Positions 21,087 through 32,881 of a DNA stretch of 64,000 bases are shown here, one piece after another. Below the pieces are notes generated by a model. The model ran no database searches. It worked only from the letters and a program-made list of their open reading frames with translations, and was not told where the DNA came from. Origin of the DNA: Bromus sterilis (lineage: Eukaryota > Streptophyta > Magnoliopsida > Poales > Poaceae). The stretch is taken from contig OX465595.1 of the NCBI GenBank assembly GCA_950022295.1, positions 220,251,770 through 220,315,769 of the forward strand, in the 5' to 3' direction. Position numbers and translations under genes: made by a program. The number at the start of each line of letters is the position of its first letter. Position 1 is the first letter of the stretch.

Positions 21087-24000
21087 TGTAAGGCCCGATA
21101 TGCGGTACTGTTCCAGATCTAGGTGTGTCCACCTAGATCCGGGGACGAAGCACATATCGGTCCCACCGCGACATATGACAGAGCCGTATGCCCCGGATTT
21201 CCAACATGATATCACAACATTACAGATACAAGACTACATCATCTCATTCAATCGGCATAAAACTGCCTCAAATACAATAAAACAGCGGAAGATACATGTC
21301 TGGGTATAGACTACAAGCAGATGCCTAGTGGCAAAGAGAAAAACATCGATCCCCATAACCACACGGGTCCAGGCCCTCCGCCGGGATCCGCCTAACTAGT
21401 ATTTGTCGAGTCTCCACGTGATACGTCGATCACCATACCTGCTGTCGATCAAGAACCCTAAAAAGAGTTTGGGGGTAGTATCATGAGTACAAAGGTACTC
21501 AGCATCCAACTGTAGTGGTCATATGACCCAGCAAGGACTTCATCACTCGTCATTCTAGGACAACTAGTAGTTTACAGTAAGGAAGGGGTAAGTGGTGAGG
21601 TTGCTGTCGCACTAGCATTTATTAAGTGGATAACGATCTAGAGAGTAAGATAAGAAGCCAAGCATTCGATGAGGAATCGCCTCCAACAAGTCTTGCTATC
21701 AGCTACTTACGCAAACATAACACCTATCCTATCCTTGTCCTCCTCTTCTCATCCCGATGAATAAGAAGCAGTCAAGGCACACAGACGTTGATCAAGTTAT
21801 CTGAAGATTATCTCACCTGTTGTTGTCTATGAAAAAGGAGTAGGTCTCAAGTCGTCCATAATCGTCGACACGGATTCTCGAAAAGATTTAACCCTGCAGG
21901 GGTGTACCAACTGCCCATTACAAGGCTCCGTACACATGGCTATATCTCTCAGTTGCTACCCATCACAGGCAACCATTTTATGATTTAGTTCCAAGAGATC
22001 CGAAATGACAGGTCCCTCTAGCTAACAACGAACAAATCCGGGTGGCCCCCGGTGAGTCGACATCCAACTCAAAAGCCGACCGCGCTCTCGAATCGTTCTC
22101 TACCGTATGAATCCAAGTTTGGATTGCCGGTTAATCTCACATGGGAAACCGGGTCCTCAGCCTGTCATAATGGGCCAGCAAGGGAACTATGTCCTCACTG
22201 GTCCGGATTGGTTTAAAAACTACTGGCACCTGACCAGCACACACACGGTTTCAAATGGTAAATCAGCTTGGGCCACCACTAGAAATTTTTGAAGCTAGGT
22301 AGGTAAGAAAAGGGGACCCCATAAAATCCCACACGCGGTTAGGCACGCTCAGTCTTAAAACGAATACCCGGAACTCGGATCCTAGGTGACTCGAATGGAA
22401 CAAAGCGTCGGGGCGGGATAGCCTAGACCTTCCATCCTTCGTCGAATATAGTCAACATTATAATAATCATATCATCAACAACAATATAATAATGATAATG
22501 TGATATCCCAAACCAAGGAGTAACAAGGTAACATTGTAGCATCCTAAGCATGCATACTAAGCAGGGGCTGAGCAACGAGCAATAATAACATAGCAGTACA
22601 AGGTTTGCTGGGAAGTGAAATGGTTGTATCGGTTTGAAATAGGTTGTAAACATGTGGTAGGATCAAACATCGAACCTAACCTAGACTAGCATGCAAACCG
22701 CTGGTTGAACTAGAATGGATCATAAGTAATGCATAGTCCTTGCCTGTTGATAAGTCGGGTTCCGAAGGTGTAGTTGATCGCAAGCTCGCAACATCTCCGA
22801 AGGTACCGGAGAAAGCACACAAGACGATAAACACTGGAAAGCAATCAACAAACAAGCATCTATTACTACGAGGCAAACACCAGCAAGCATCAACACGAAG
22901 GAAACACGAGACATCGCACCTACCGTCGAGAGCGGTGACTAACAGGTTAAGTGGAGTACTTGTCACACACGACGATACCGCACATTTAGAAAGGTTCAAG
23001 TTGTTTAGCTACAGGTGATCAACAAAGGTTGTTAACATGGCAACTGAAGCAAGCATGGCATAGCACACAAACATGTCAAGAGGTGAAGCATAAAGAAAAC
23101 TATCTATGCTAGTCAATTTAAGTGAGGCACAACCTAAACATGGCATAACACTAAGTGTCGCACGACAATTAAAGGATTTGGTACTGTTCTTCCCTAAACC
23201 ATATTTTAGTTTCGTTAACAGCAGCAAACAATAGCATAAACAAAAAGTACACGAAAATTAATCAAGTTACATATAAAGAACACCCCAAACGGAGTTACGG
23301 TTAAAAAGATATAAGCAAAACAAGTTATGGGCACAATCTGCCAACATCAGGAAGCACACTTTAGAGCAATGCATAAACAGTATAGTCAATGCAAACATGC
23401 TCACAAATGATATGGAACTAAATTAGACATGACAGGGAAGGCATGGCAAAAAGAATCATGCAAATAGGCATCATAGATCAAAAGATATTAAGCATGCAAC
23501 ATGGCATCGGGACGTTACAGACTTAGAGAAAAACTGAGGTGGTTGTCAACAACAGCGGGATAGCAACTTTGGAGCTCAATAACTATATGATCAGCAAGCA
23601 TATCATGGCAATACAATATATATAATGGAAGTAGACATGATGCTTAAGAATATGCAATTGTAATCACTCAATTCCGATAAACGGTTGCGACGCAACCGTC
23701 ACCCGAAGTTGCAACAAATTAATGGTTTTCAACACAGCAGCAGATTAACATCAGGATCACCACTTTGGAGCAAGATTTAATATAGCTAAAGCAAACAAAC
23801 ATGACAAGTTAAAGCATGGAAATGAAGTCCACATGATGCTTAACACATAGGAAAAAGAATCAATGCAATAGGCCTCATGGATTTGACACAAGCATCACCC
23901 AAAGTTTGAACAAAATAACAGCAACAACACTTGACAGAATTTAGCAACAGTTAACAGTCTGGTGCGTACTTCAACACCGAAATACACATTCAAGATGACC

Positions 24001-25356
24001 TCAAAATAAATAACTTCCTAAAGATGAACTCTAGAGCACACAAAGCACAACCAAACAAAAAAAAAGAATCACTTCATTCGGAGCTACGAGTCAACGGGAA
24101 ATCGCATTACAAAACGGGTACAGCAGCAAAATTTTACCAGACTTAGAAGAAATAAAAAAATAAAAAGAAGAGAGAAGAAAAGAAAACGGGGTCTCACCCC
24201 TAGTGGGCCTCGGCCCATTGGCCGGCTGGGCTGGGAGGTGCCTGGCTGGGCCGTGGTCGCTGGACCGGCCCACCTGGCGGCAGCGGCGCTTGGCCAGGAA
24301 CGGGCTCCTCCCGACCTGGCCGTGAACGGCGGCGGCGACAACTGGCTTGCCGGACGGCGGCAGGCGGCACGCCGGCCAGGAGGTGCGGGCGGCGGTGCAG
24401 AGGTAGCCACGGCGGCGGATCTGGCGAGGGCGAGCTCGGGCTCGCGGTGAGGAGGTCCAAGGTCATGCCGCGCCGGCGGCTCTCCGGTGAGCCTGCGAGG
24501 GAGAAAAGGAGGGTGAGGGGAGGAGGAGAAGGGAGAGGGGCGCGGGGAGGAGGAGGAGACTGGGGCGGCACGGCGGCTCGCCGGAGCTCGCCGCCGGCGG
24601 CGGCGGTTCGGGCGAGGCGGCTGTGCGCGGGCCCGCGGCGGCGGAGCAGCGGGCCCTGCGGGGCCCAGGCGGCGGAGGCTGGCGGCTGGAGCTCCGGGGC
24701 GAAGACATGGCGCGCCGGGAGCCCTCCGTTGGTCGGATCTGACGGGCAGGGTCAGATCTGGCTAGGGTTTCCCTAGAAATTCGGATCTGCGGGCTATTGG
24801 ACAAAAATTTGGACCAGATCTTGGGGTGTGGCTGCAATTTTGTGTCTAGGAAACCCTAGAAATTGGTTGGAGTGTGGTGGTATTTATATAGCCCAGGTGG
24901 CTGGCATTTTGCAAAAACATCCCCGGTTTTTCTCTCGCGCGCGCGGCGCTCACGTTTCTGACCGCCGGGGGTCCGCATGACCTCCGATTCGGGTAAAACT
25001 TCGAACTGCGCGATCAGCGCGTCGAGCCGGCTGCGTTCACCTCGCGTTGTAACCGTTCCGAAAACACTTTCCGGCGTGCTATAAAAATAGCCCGTTTACT
25101 TATTAAACGGGGTTTTTCGTTCCGTTGGCTGCAGCTGGTCTCGTGCGGTTTTCGCGACGGTGATCGGGTGAAACCCGGTGTCGCAAGGTCGAGTGTCAGG
25201 GTGGCAAGGGTCGGTCTCCGTCTGGTACAAGATAAGAGGGGGGAAATAATCGCCGATCGATAAATCGGGGATGCAAACACCGCAAACAAATCAGACAATC
25301 AAACAATTCACACCGAAAACAAATTTTATAATTTTTGTGAAATCTGGGCTGTTACA
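21087..25356 (-). mobile_element. Solo LTR of a long-LTR retrotransposon (4,270 bp)
   Basis: It starts TGTAAGGCCC at 21087, ends GCTGTTACA at 25356, and has perfect 5 bp duplications AATAC at 21082-21086 and 25357-25361. No internal LTR copy, primer-binding site or pol ORF is seen, so it is a single LTR left by recombination or a very reduced element. A minus-strand promoter near 24881-24890 sets the orientation. LTRs of this size occur in Triticeae large-retrotransposon derivatives such as Sukkula; family identity is not established here. The block at 24200-24770 is very GC-rich and its long Pro/Arg/Gly ORFs are compositional. Confidence 0.85.
24881..24890 (-). promoter_or_regulatory. TATA box of the solo LTR, minus strand
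   Basis: Minus-strand reading gives GGGCTATATAAATACC, followed some 25-40 bases on by CTAGGGTTTCC, a common plant start-site context. It is 467 bp from the LTR 5' end at 25356, a plausible U3 length. Confidence 0.6.
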
Positions 25357-25938
25357 AATACTGAGGGCAATTCTTCCTCCCAGCAACCCGGAGTCCACTC
25401 CAAAGGAACGAAGAGTCGGGATATGATTCCTCGAGGCAACTCTTGGTTGGCTCTTTCAGCTTGTCCGTTGGTTTGTGGATGAGCTACTGACGCGAGGTCG
25501 AATCGGATGTGCTCTTTTTCACAGATTCGTTGCATAACCCCCTCTGACAGGTTGGACCCGTTATCCGTGATGATGCTGTGGGGGTAGCCGAATCTATATA
25601 TTATCTTTTTTAGGAATTTTAGTGTCGTCTTGGCATCGCACTTGCTAACCGGCTCTGCCTCAACCCATTTGGTGAATTTGTCGACCGCCACCAGTAAATG
25701 TGTGTTTTTGTTGGGTGACCTTTTGAAAGGACCACCTTATCAAGCCCCCACACCGCAAAGGGCCAAGTGAGCGGGATTATCCCGAGTTCTTGAGCCGGTA
25801 CGTGTGCTTGCTTTGCGTAGCGTTGGCATCCATCACACTTTTTGTCTATATCCTCTGCATCTGCATGAGCTGTGGGCCAGTAGAATCCGTGTCTCTAGGC
25901 TTTAGCTACTAATGACCGAGAGCCGGCGTGATGCATGT

Positions 25939-27420
25939 CCATGGCGAGGTCATAGGTTTCAATTCAAGTTACGGGGTCCATGTCAGCTGTGTAGTTTGGG
26001 ATTTTACTCGGCCCTTTGAAGTCTAGGGGTAAGCGTGTATTCCTAAAAGCCGGTATTAGGCATCGATTACCCACGGATATGCTGACGAACTCGGTGTTTG
26101 GTTCTGGTGCGGGAGGTTGGGCTGCCGGTTCTGCACGTTGATTGGTGTTGGGAGCCGGTAGGTCCATGATCCTCAGTCCTCCTGGAGGGTTCAAAGGAAC
26201 TCTATGGTGGCGCTGGCTGCCTGAGGCCGTTGGATCCGGCAATTCTGCTTGCCGGCTCGTTCTCTGATATGGATTTCCTTGTATGTATGGGACTCCTTGT
26301 GAGTATTGGCCCTGTTGTGTGATCGCCGTCTTGAGGAAGCCAACAGCTGCACGGGCAGCACAATCCGCTGGGGTGTCTCCCTGAATCGGTGAGTTGGCGA
26401 GGTACTGGGTGGCCGCCATGAAATTGTCCATGGGGTTATTGAAGTGGTGGGGAGGTGTATGGAAGTGATCTTCATGTGGTGGAGGAGCCGTCTGTCTGGG
26501 AGGTGTGAATCCTAGGAGATTCGACTGGTCAGGGCTGTTGAATAGCGCTCGCCCTTGGTAGTCACGGGGGAACCGACTCGCGTATCTCTCCGGGCGTGTA
26601 TAGCGAGGCTCAGGCGTAGAGCATCTATTAGATCCGACTATCCTCGGAGGCGTCTGGCTTCTTGGATGAGTCGGGCTTCTTTTTCCATCATTTGTTCCTT
26701 CTCGATGTTGGCCTCCGCTCGCTAGTTTTCCACCCGATCCCTGAGCTCGTTCACCGTAGTCTTCCAGACCTCCTGACTCTCCATCATCATTGTTACTTCC
26801 AAGACCTCATCGAGGGAGGTTAGAGCGTCCGCGAGGGCTTGGGCTCTAGTAGGGACTTGTACTGATGGACGGGTTGTCGGGTCCCTATTTTCTCTAGGGG
26901 CGTCTGTGCCTTGGTTGTGAGCCTACTGGCCTTCTGATCCTCAAGTGTCGGCCATGAATACCATGGCGCAATACGGAGGTTCGAAGTAAGGAAAAACTGG
27001 GTCATATTCTGGCATGCCGGTGTCGAGTTTGTAATTCCCCACGGACCGGATAGACCCCGCATCTGAAAAGCTTTACTCGCTTGGGTGTGAGTCAGGGTCG
27101 GTCAGTTCCTCCGAAGCGTCGTGCATAGGGGACTCGAAAGAGTGCTCCGACTCTGGAGACTCATCAATGAATCCGACAAAGGTGCATTTGGAGCCGGCGT
27201 GTCGCTGACTTGTAGTTTCGACAGGTACTTCAGGATCCATCTCGGGCTCGGATCCGTCTGTTTTTCCGATGAAGATGATATCCCGATTCGACAGAATCGG
27301 CTTCAGGGCCGCAAGTAGAGCCTCCCGCGCCGGCTTCTAGTGATTCGTCCAGCAATGAATCCATCCATGCCTTGCAGAGCTCCCTCCAGAATCTCAACAC
27401 CTGCGAGCGCAGGCCCCACG
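25939..27420 (-). pseudogene. Element A2 gag, C-terminal part deleted
   Basis: Minus-strand gag collinear with 30640-32130 in element B. The N-terminal acidic region (ESPESEHSFESPMHDASEEL) is at about 27040-27180. The PEYDPVFPYFEPPYCAMVF motif is near 26950-27010. A coiled-coil-like Glu/Arg segment is at 26640-26750. The segment MDNFMAATQYLANSPIQGDTPAD begins at 26431. At 25939 the reading jumps to integrase, so the retrotrans_gag core, zinc knuckle, protease and RT are lost. Several stops are present (near 27200, 26940 and 26725). Confidence 0.8.
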
Positions 27421-27432
27421 GTGGGCTCCAAC

Positions 27433-27754
27433 TATCGATTGATTACAAGAGAGTCGATCGTAAACTTAGTCCCGATGAGATCTAGGTTATGCCGACAAGT
27501 GCATAGTCCTATCTTAGGCTAAGATTATTCTCTGGCCCTGGATCCCATTGATCCCTGCTTATAAAGGCTTCGGGTCCCGGGATTCCTTGAGTCCGACTCC
27601 AACACGAGGCGGAGTCCTATTCTACTTCTACGGCCTCGATCTTCTTTCCTTGACGCAACCGACCTTGGGTCATTTCTTCTCTCATGGGCTTTTTGTAAGT
27701 TAGTCGGCCCATAGACCTAACGACGGGTCATGGGCTTAGTTTATCCCCCCGACA
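27433..27754 (-). repeat. Element A2 5' LTR, shortened
   Basis: 322 bp matching 7230-7606, lacking about 240 bp near its minus-strand 3' end. It ends at TATCG (normally TGTCG). Next to it, on the minus strand, is GTTGGAGCCCACCGTGGGG, the primer-binding-site region common in cereal Gypsy elements. Confidence 0.85.
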
Positions 27755-28950
27755 AATACAACGAGGACCAGCTTCTGCCAGTGAGGGTGGAGTTGTTTTG
27801 ATGAATTCAAGACCTCACTAACATAACAGACTGGCCTTTGCAAAGGGTGCTCTTTAACGACTTCCATATGTTCAACCACAACCACAGCACTGACCACTCG
27901 ATTATTGGAAGAAATATAGAGTACCGTGGGCTCTTTTTTCTTAGGAACCGCCAGGATTGGAGCCTGGGACAATTGTTTCTTCAAAGCTTGCAGAGCTTGA
28001 TCGGCTTCATCGTCCCATATGAATTTCTCCGACTTTCGTAAGAGCCGGTATAATGGGATCGCATTTTCTCCGAGCCGGCTTATGAACCGACTCATGGTGG
28101 CTACGCACCCTGTGAGCCGTTGGACTCATTTCACCGAGGCCGGCTTCTGGAGAGCCATAATAGCGTTGATTTTCTCCGGGTTTGCCTCAATTCCTCTCTC
28201 TGACACTATGTATCCGAGGAGCTTTTCTCCAGGGACCCCAAAGGTGCACTTGGCCGGGTTTAGCTTCCTCTGGTACTTGCGCATATTCTTGAAGGTTTCC
28301 TGGAGGTCACTGATGAGTGGGTCGGCGACCTAAGACTTGATGACTATATCATCCACGTAAGCGTGCACATTGCGCCCAATTTGCTCCTTGAGGTAGTTCT
28401 GCACCGTTCGCTGATATGTAGCCCCCGCATTCTTCAAGCCGAAAGGCATATAAGTGTAGCAGTATATCCCGAAGGGAGTAATAAAGGTTGTTTTCTCCTG
28501 GCCTGCTAGAGCCATATTGATCTGATGATAGCCACAGTAGGCGTCGAGAAAACACAGGAGCTCGCATCCTGTAGTAGTTTTGATGATTTGATCAATGCGA
28601 GGTAGTGCGAACGGATCCTTTGGGCAGGCCTTTTTTAAGTCGGTGTAGTCAATGCACATAGGCCAAGTCCCGTTCTTTTTCAGAACGAGGACCGGGTTTG
28701 CATGCCACTCCAGATAGAAAACTTCCATGATGAACCTGGCATCAAGGAGCCGAGGTATCTCTTCCCCAATGGCGTCCCTCCTTTCGTCATTGAAACGACG
28801 GAGGAATTGTTTGACCGGCTTCAGTTTTGAGTCGATATTTAGGTGGTGCTCAGCGCGTTCCCTCGAGACACCTTTCGTGTCATAAGGTTTCCATGCAAAA
28901 CTGTCCCGATTCTCACGGAGGAACTCAATGAGCGCGCTTTCCTATTTGTT
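27755..28950 (-). pseudogene. Element B reverse transcriptase
   Basis: Minus-strand RT of the Gypsy type. Motifs in order: WHANPVLVLKKNGTWPMCIDYTDLKKACPKD, present as blocks within 28600-28728; CFLDAYCGYHQI with a catalytic Asp (about 28540); PFGLKNAGATYQR (about 28430); and YVDDIVIKS with the catalytic Asp pair (about 28345). The thumb and connection follow at 28095-27755 (MSRFISRLGENAIPLYRLL, KFIWDDEADQAL, LHPHWQKLVL). Stops occur at 28328-28330 and 28104. The segment ends exactly at the A2 insertion and resumes at 7040. Confidence 0.88.
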
Positions 28951-30018
28951 AGATAGCTCTGTCCCAATGATGAACTGCTTGGAAGCGTCAACAGGGACAA
29001 GGTAAACTTTCTTCGTTTCCTGAGCCGGTTGAAATTTGGGGTTGTTTTCATGAGTTGGTTTCTTCAAGATGGTAGAGTCGGATCGATCTACCTTCTCCTG
29101 GTAAGCAGACAGGTCCTCCTTTGCACATGGTGAGTCGACAAATTTGACGTGTTGCTCGTCACATTCCGTAGCTCTAGACCGTCTCCCGTCTACCGTGATT
29201 GGGCCGAAGGGACCCGGCATCTTTAGTTTCAAGTAAATGTAGCACGTCCGAGCCATGAACCTGGTTTAAGACGGTCTGCCTAAGATGGCATGATATGGGC
29301 TCTCGAGTTTTACCACCTCATCGGGTATGATCTCACAGAGAAAGTTCTCGGCAGTTCCAAAAGCTGTCTCCAGGTAGATTTTACCTATTGGGAATGCCGA
29401 CTTCCCTCGGACTATTCCATGGAACACGGTATTGGAGGTTTGCAGCTGTTTGTTAGTCAATCCCATCCTTCGGAACGTCTGGTAGTAGAGGATGTTGATA
29501 TTTCTTCCACCATCCGTGAGTACTTTGTCAAGTGTGTAGCACCCGATTTGTGGAGAAACTACCAGGGCTAGAGAACCCGGGTTTTCTACCACTGGTGGAT
29601 GGTCATTCCTTGTCCAAGTGATCGGTTGTTCAGACCAGTTAAGCCACCTGGGACAAGCCGGCTCCGTGGCCACAGACATGGCGGATCTCTGCTGCAACTT
29701 CCTGTCCCTCCGACAACTGCTGGTGGTGAAGACATGATAAGTTGAGTGGTCATGGAGTTGTTTTGGTTTTGATTGGATTCCGGCGAGTCCCGGTTGGTTC
29801 TGCTGTCCTCCTCCCTGGGGTCCTTGGTATTGCTGTGCTACACCGGCTCCCTGGTGGCCAAAACTTTGGTTTTGGTTATTGTTATTCTGACCGGCTCCGC
29901 TACTTGACCCAGGGGGGCCCTGAATTCCACAACGTGCGAATTCTTTCATGAAGTTGCAGTCTTCCCATGTGTGGCTGGCTGGATGGCCGGGTTTGCTGTG
30001 TTGAGGGCAAGGTCTCAT
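28951..30018 (-). pseudogene. Element B aspartic protease and gag zinc-binding end
   Basis: The minus-strand ORF at 30018-29266 begins with a Cys/His cluster (CPQHSKPGHPASHTWEDC), followed by a Gln/Asn/Gly-rich linker. It then has the protease: VLTDGGRNINILY, where the usual DGGSS active-site loop has become DGGRN, and YHAILGRPS at the C-terminal end. A stop follows at 29265. The link to RT at 29256-28942 has the KMPGPFGPITV motif. Apart from the active-site change and a stop, this is one of the better preserved parts of element B. Confidence 0.8.
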
Positions 30019-32120
30019 CAGAGCTTCTTCAGAGGTGACTGGGGGTTGGAAAATTCGTTCCGGCTTGCGATAGTTGTTGCCCCCTGCTTCTTCCTTTGGG
30101 AGCTGACATTTGTGTAGGCTACCAAGTCGGAAGTATTCTGATCGAGTCGGCGCTTGGTATGTTGGCTCTGGCTCTGAGATCCCTTGCCGTTATTCTTTTT
30201 ATTCTATGCAGCTTTGTCCTCTTCCTCATCATCCTCTTTTGTTTTGTCAGACTCGACATACTTGATGACCACGTTCATGAGCTCTCCCATGTTACTGACC
30301 GTTCGCTTGAGTCGACCAAGCTTGTGTACTAGAGGCTCGAACTTGCAGTTTCTTTCCAAGACGATCACTGCTGTCTGTGCAGTAATAGTGTCTTAGGAAT
30401 GGACAATATCTGCGACTCGTCGTGCCCAGTTTAGGGTCGACTCTCCTTCCTTCTGTACACAGTGCTCCAAATTGACAATTGTGGTGGCTCGCCGGCAGGT
30501 GCCTTGGAAATTTTTGATGAACTTATCTCTGAGATCCACCCAAGAGGTGATGGAATTATCTCGGAGATTTTTGAACCATGTGCGGGCTGGCCCTTCCAAC
30601 ATCATTGTGAAGTATCGGGCACAAACCTCTTCGCCGGCTTGCAGCATGTCGATGTCGAGGTCATAGCTTTCGATCCAAGCCTCCAGGTCCATGTCTTCCG
30701 TGTAGTTTCGGATCTTGCGCGGTCCTTTGAAATCTGGGGCAGGCGTGTATTCCTCAAGGACGACACTAGACATCGGTTACCTAAGGATATGCTGACTAAC
30801 TCGGTGTTTGGTTCTTGTGGGGGAGGCTGGGCTGCCGGCTCTACACGGTTGTTGGTGTTAGGAGCCGGTAGCTCCATGATTCTCAATGCTCCCTGAGGGC
30901 TCAGAGGTACTCTATGGTGGCGATAGCTGCCCGAGGCTGCTGGAGCTCGCGACTCTTCTTTCCGGCTCACACTTCGATGTGGAGTTCCATGTATGTATGG
31001 GACCTCTTGTGAGTATTGGCCCTGTTGTGTGATCGTAGTCTTGAGGAAGTCGACAGCCTCACGAGCGCCGTGATCTGCTGGGGTGTCTCCATGAATTGGC
31101 GCATTGGTGAGGTAATGGATCGCCGCCATGACATTATCCATGGGGTTGTCGAAGTGGGGAGGAGGTGTGTGGAAGCGATCTTGATGTGGTGAAGGAGCCG
31201 GCTTTCTGGGAGGCGTGAATCCTAGGGGAGTTAACTGATCAGGGTTGTGGAACAGCGCTCGTCCTTGGTAGCCAAGGGGAACCGACTCGTGTATCCCTGT
31301 GGGCGTGTATGAGCGAGGCTCAATCGCTGAGGACCTATCAGATCTGAATCTCCCCGGAGGCGCGCGACTTCCTGAACGAGCCGGGCTTCTCTCTCAACCA
31401 TCTATTCTTTTTTTATGTTGGCTTCCCTCCATAAAATCGCTATCCGTACCTTGAGTTCTTTGACCCCTGTCTTGCAGGGCTCCCGACTTCTCTGTTGTTA
31501 CTGTAAAGGCCAAACTCTCATCAAGGGGGTTTAGGGCCTCTGCGAGGGCTTCGACTCTAGTGGGGATTTGTGCTGACGAGCGAGCTGCCGGGTCCCCATT
31601 TGGATTAGGAGCCGCGGCCATGGCCAACTCTGCGCCTTGGTTTTGGGTTGCCTGAATCTCCAGTCCTCCTATGTCGGCCATGAACACCGTGGCACAGTAC
31701 GGAGGTTCAAAGTGAGGGTAATCCGGGTTGTATTCTGGCACACCGGTACCAAGTCTGTTGTTCCCCACGGATGGGATCGATCCCTCATCTGAGTAGCTTC
31801 CTTCACTTGGATATGAGTCGGCCTCGGTTAGTTCATCCGAGGCATCATACATTGCGGACTCAACAGAGTGCTCCGATTCTGGAGACTCAGCAATGAAACC
31901 GACGAAAGTGCATTTGGGGCGAGCATGTCGCCGACTTGAGGTTTCCATGGGAACTTTGAGATCTGGCTCTGGCTCAGATCCGTCCGTCCTGTCGATGAAG
32001 ATGTGTATAGACCCGATCGGGACCCGATATCCTGATTCGACAGAATCGTCTTTCGGGACCAAGTTGAGTTGTCGATGTAGAGCTTTCCGCGCCGGCTTCT
32101 GGTGATCTGTCCAGTGACGA
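30019..32120 (-). pseudogene. Element B gag
   Basis: Minus strand. The N-terminal acidic Ser/Glu-rich region (32062-31394) has SPESEHSVESAMYDASDEL and EYNPDYPHFEPPYCATVF. A middle linker is at 31141-30780 (MDNVMAAIHYLTNAPIHGDTPAD). The retrotrans_gag core is at 30773-30393 (DLEAWIESYDLDIDML, YFTMMLEGPARTWFKNL, WVDLRDKFIKNFQGTCRR). A frameshift near 30720 and stops at 30392 and around 30200-30215 break it. The core should bind RNA and form the particle in intact relatives. Confidence 0.82.
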
Positions 32121-32164
32121 ATCCATCCATTGCTTGCAGATCTCCCTCCAGAATCTCAACACCT

Positions 32165-32720
32165 GGCAAAGTTACAACAGATGTCCAAATATTCGAACTT
32201 AACATGGGACCTTTGTTGCGAGGCGGTTTCATGGAGATAGTAGACATGGACAAGAGACTCGGGAATTTACCCAGGTTTCATCCCCTCTTTGTCTCGAGGT
32301 AAAATCCTACTCATGCTTCTTATTATTATGGGTTCCGACTCTCCAAAGAAGAGTCGGTTGATCAATTACACAAGAGTCGGCTCGTAAACTTAGTCTCGGT
32401 GAGATCTAGGTTACGCCGGCAAGTGTATAGTCCTATCTTAGATTGAGATTGTTCTTGGCCATGGATCCCATGGACCTCGGCTTATAAAGGCACCGGGTCC
32501 TGGGATTCCGCGAGTCCGACTCCGACACAAGGTGGAGTCCTGTTCTACTTTACAAATATGCTCCGTGCTATACAAGGTAAGTCGAATTCCTTCCACGGCT
32601 TCGATCTTATTTCCTTGGCGCAGCCGGCTCTAGGATGGGTCGTCCTCCTTGGGCCTTCCGTAGGTGAGTCAGCCCTTTATACCTAATCCCGGGTCATGGG
32701 CTTAGACCATCCCCCCAATA
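32165..32720 (-). repeat. Element B 5' LTR
   Basis: 556 bp, collinear with 1962-2520. The outer end is CCAATA instead of CGACA and is followed by the duplication gattg (32721-32725). At the inner end the LTR tip and primer-binding region (about 36 bp) are deleted, as comparison with 27405-27433 shows. A minus-strand TTTATAAGCC is near 32485. Confidence 0.88.
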
Positions 32721-32881
32721 GATTGCTCGTTCCCTATTTTTTCTATCGCAGGGACTAGACATCCAGCTACACAAGACGAAATATAAGCAGCCAACCCTGC
32801 ACATCGCGGAAACGGTTCACCAACCGGAGCTTATTAGCTCTCCGGGACAAGTTCATACATGAAAAATATAAGGGGAAGGAT

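Larger units (their letters stand above)
20664..25930 (-). pseudogene. Element A2 integrase, split by a solo LTR
   Basis: Minus-strand integrase in two pieces. The N-terminal piece, 25930-25357, has KFTKWVEAEPVSK, SIITDNGSNLSEG with a catalytic Asp, and HPQTNGQAERANQEL with the catalytic Glu. The C-terminal piece, 21086-20664, has SIRITPNRSTGYTSFFLVYGAEAVLP and the FQEGDLVLRLI motif. The break carries the duplication AATAC. Stops in the zinc-binding part (about 25850-25910) and frame changes make it non-functional. It is closely similar to 5028-6179 in element B. Upstream (minus strand) it runs straight into gag at about 25938. Confidence 0.85.
7046..27754 (-). mobile_element. Element A2: internally deleted sister copy of B, nested in B
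   Basis: It is bounded by TGTCG at 7046 and CGACA at 27754, with the duplication aataa at 7041-7045 and aatac at 27755-27759. In minus-strand order it has a 5' LTR (27433-27754, shortened), gag (25939-27420), integrase (25930-20664, split by a solo LTR), a spacer, the antisense B3 ORF (18588-19181) and a 3' LTR (7046-7606). Protease, RT and RNase H are missing: gag joins integrase directly near 25938 at a short shared ATG-containing stretch. Without its insertions it is about 5.9 kb. It is therefore a non-autonomous derivative that keeps the antisense ORF intact. Confidence 0.9.
1962..32720 (-). mobile_element. Element B: Tat-like Gypsy LTR retrotransposon, minus strand, split by A2
   Basis: It is bounded by LTRs at 1962-2520 (3') and 32165-32720 (5') and by the duplication gattg on both sides. 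In minus-strand order it has gag (30019-32120), protease (28951-30018), RT (27755-28950), RNase H (6180-7040), integrase (5028-6179), a spacer with tandem repeats, and an antisense B3-like ORF (2941-3489). RNase H is interrupted by sister element A2: sequence at 27755 continues directly into 7040 when A2 is removed. Without A2 the element is about 10 kb. A short deletion removed the primer-binding-site junction at the 5' LTR, so this copy cannot be reverse transcribed. Confidence 0.9.

Noticed and set aside
24084..24837. Several long Pro/Arg/Ala-rich ORFs on both strands in the solo LTR
   Set aside because: Very high GC reduces stop codons in all frames; no domain and no shared frame.
21087..25356. 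Considered as a full LARD element with two LTRs
   Set aside because: The terminal sequences do not recur internally and no primer-binding site or purine tract is seen.
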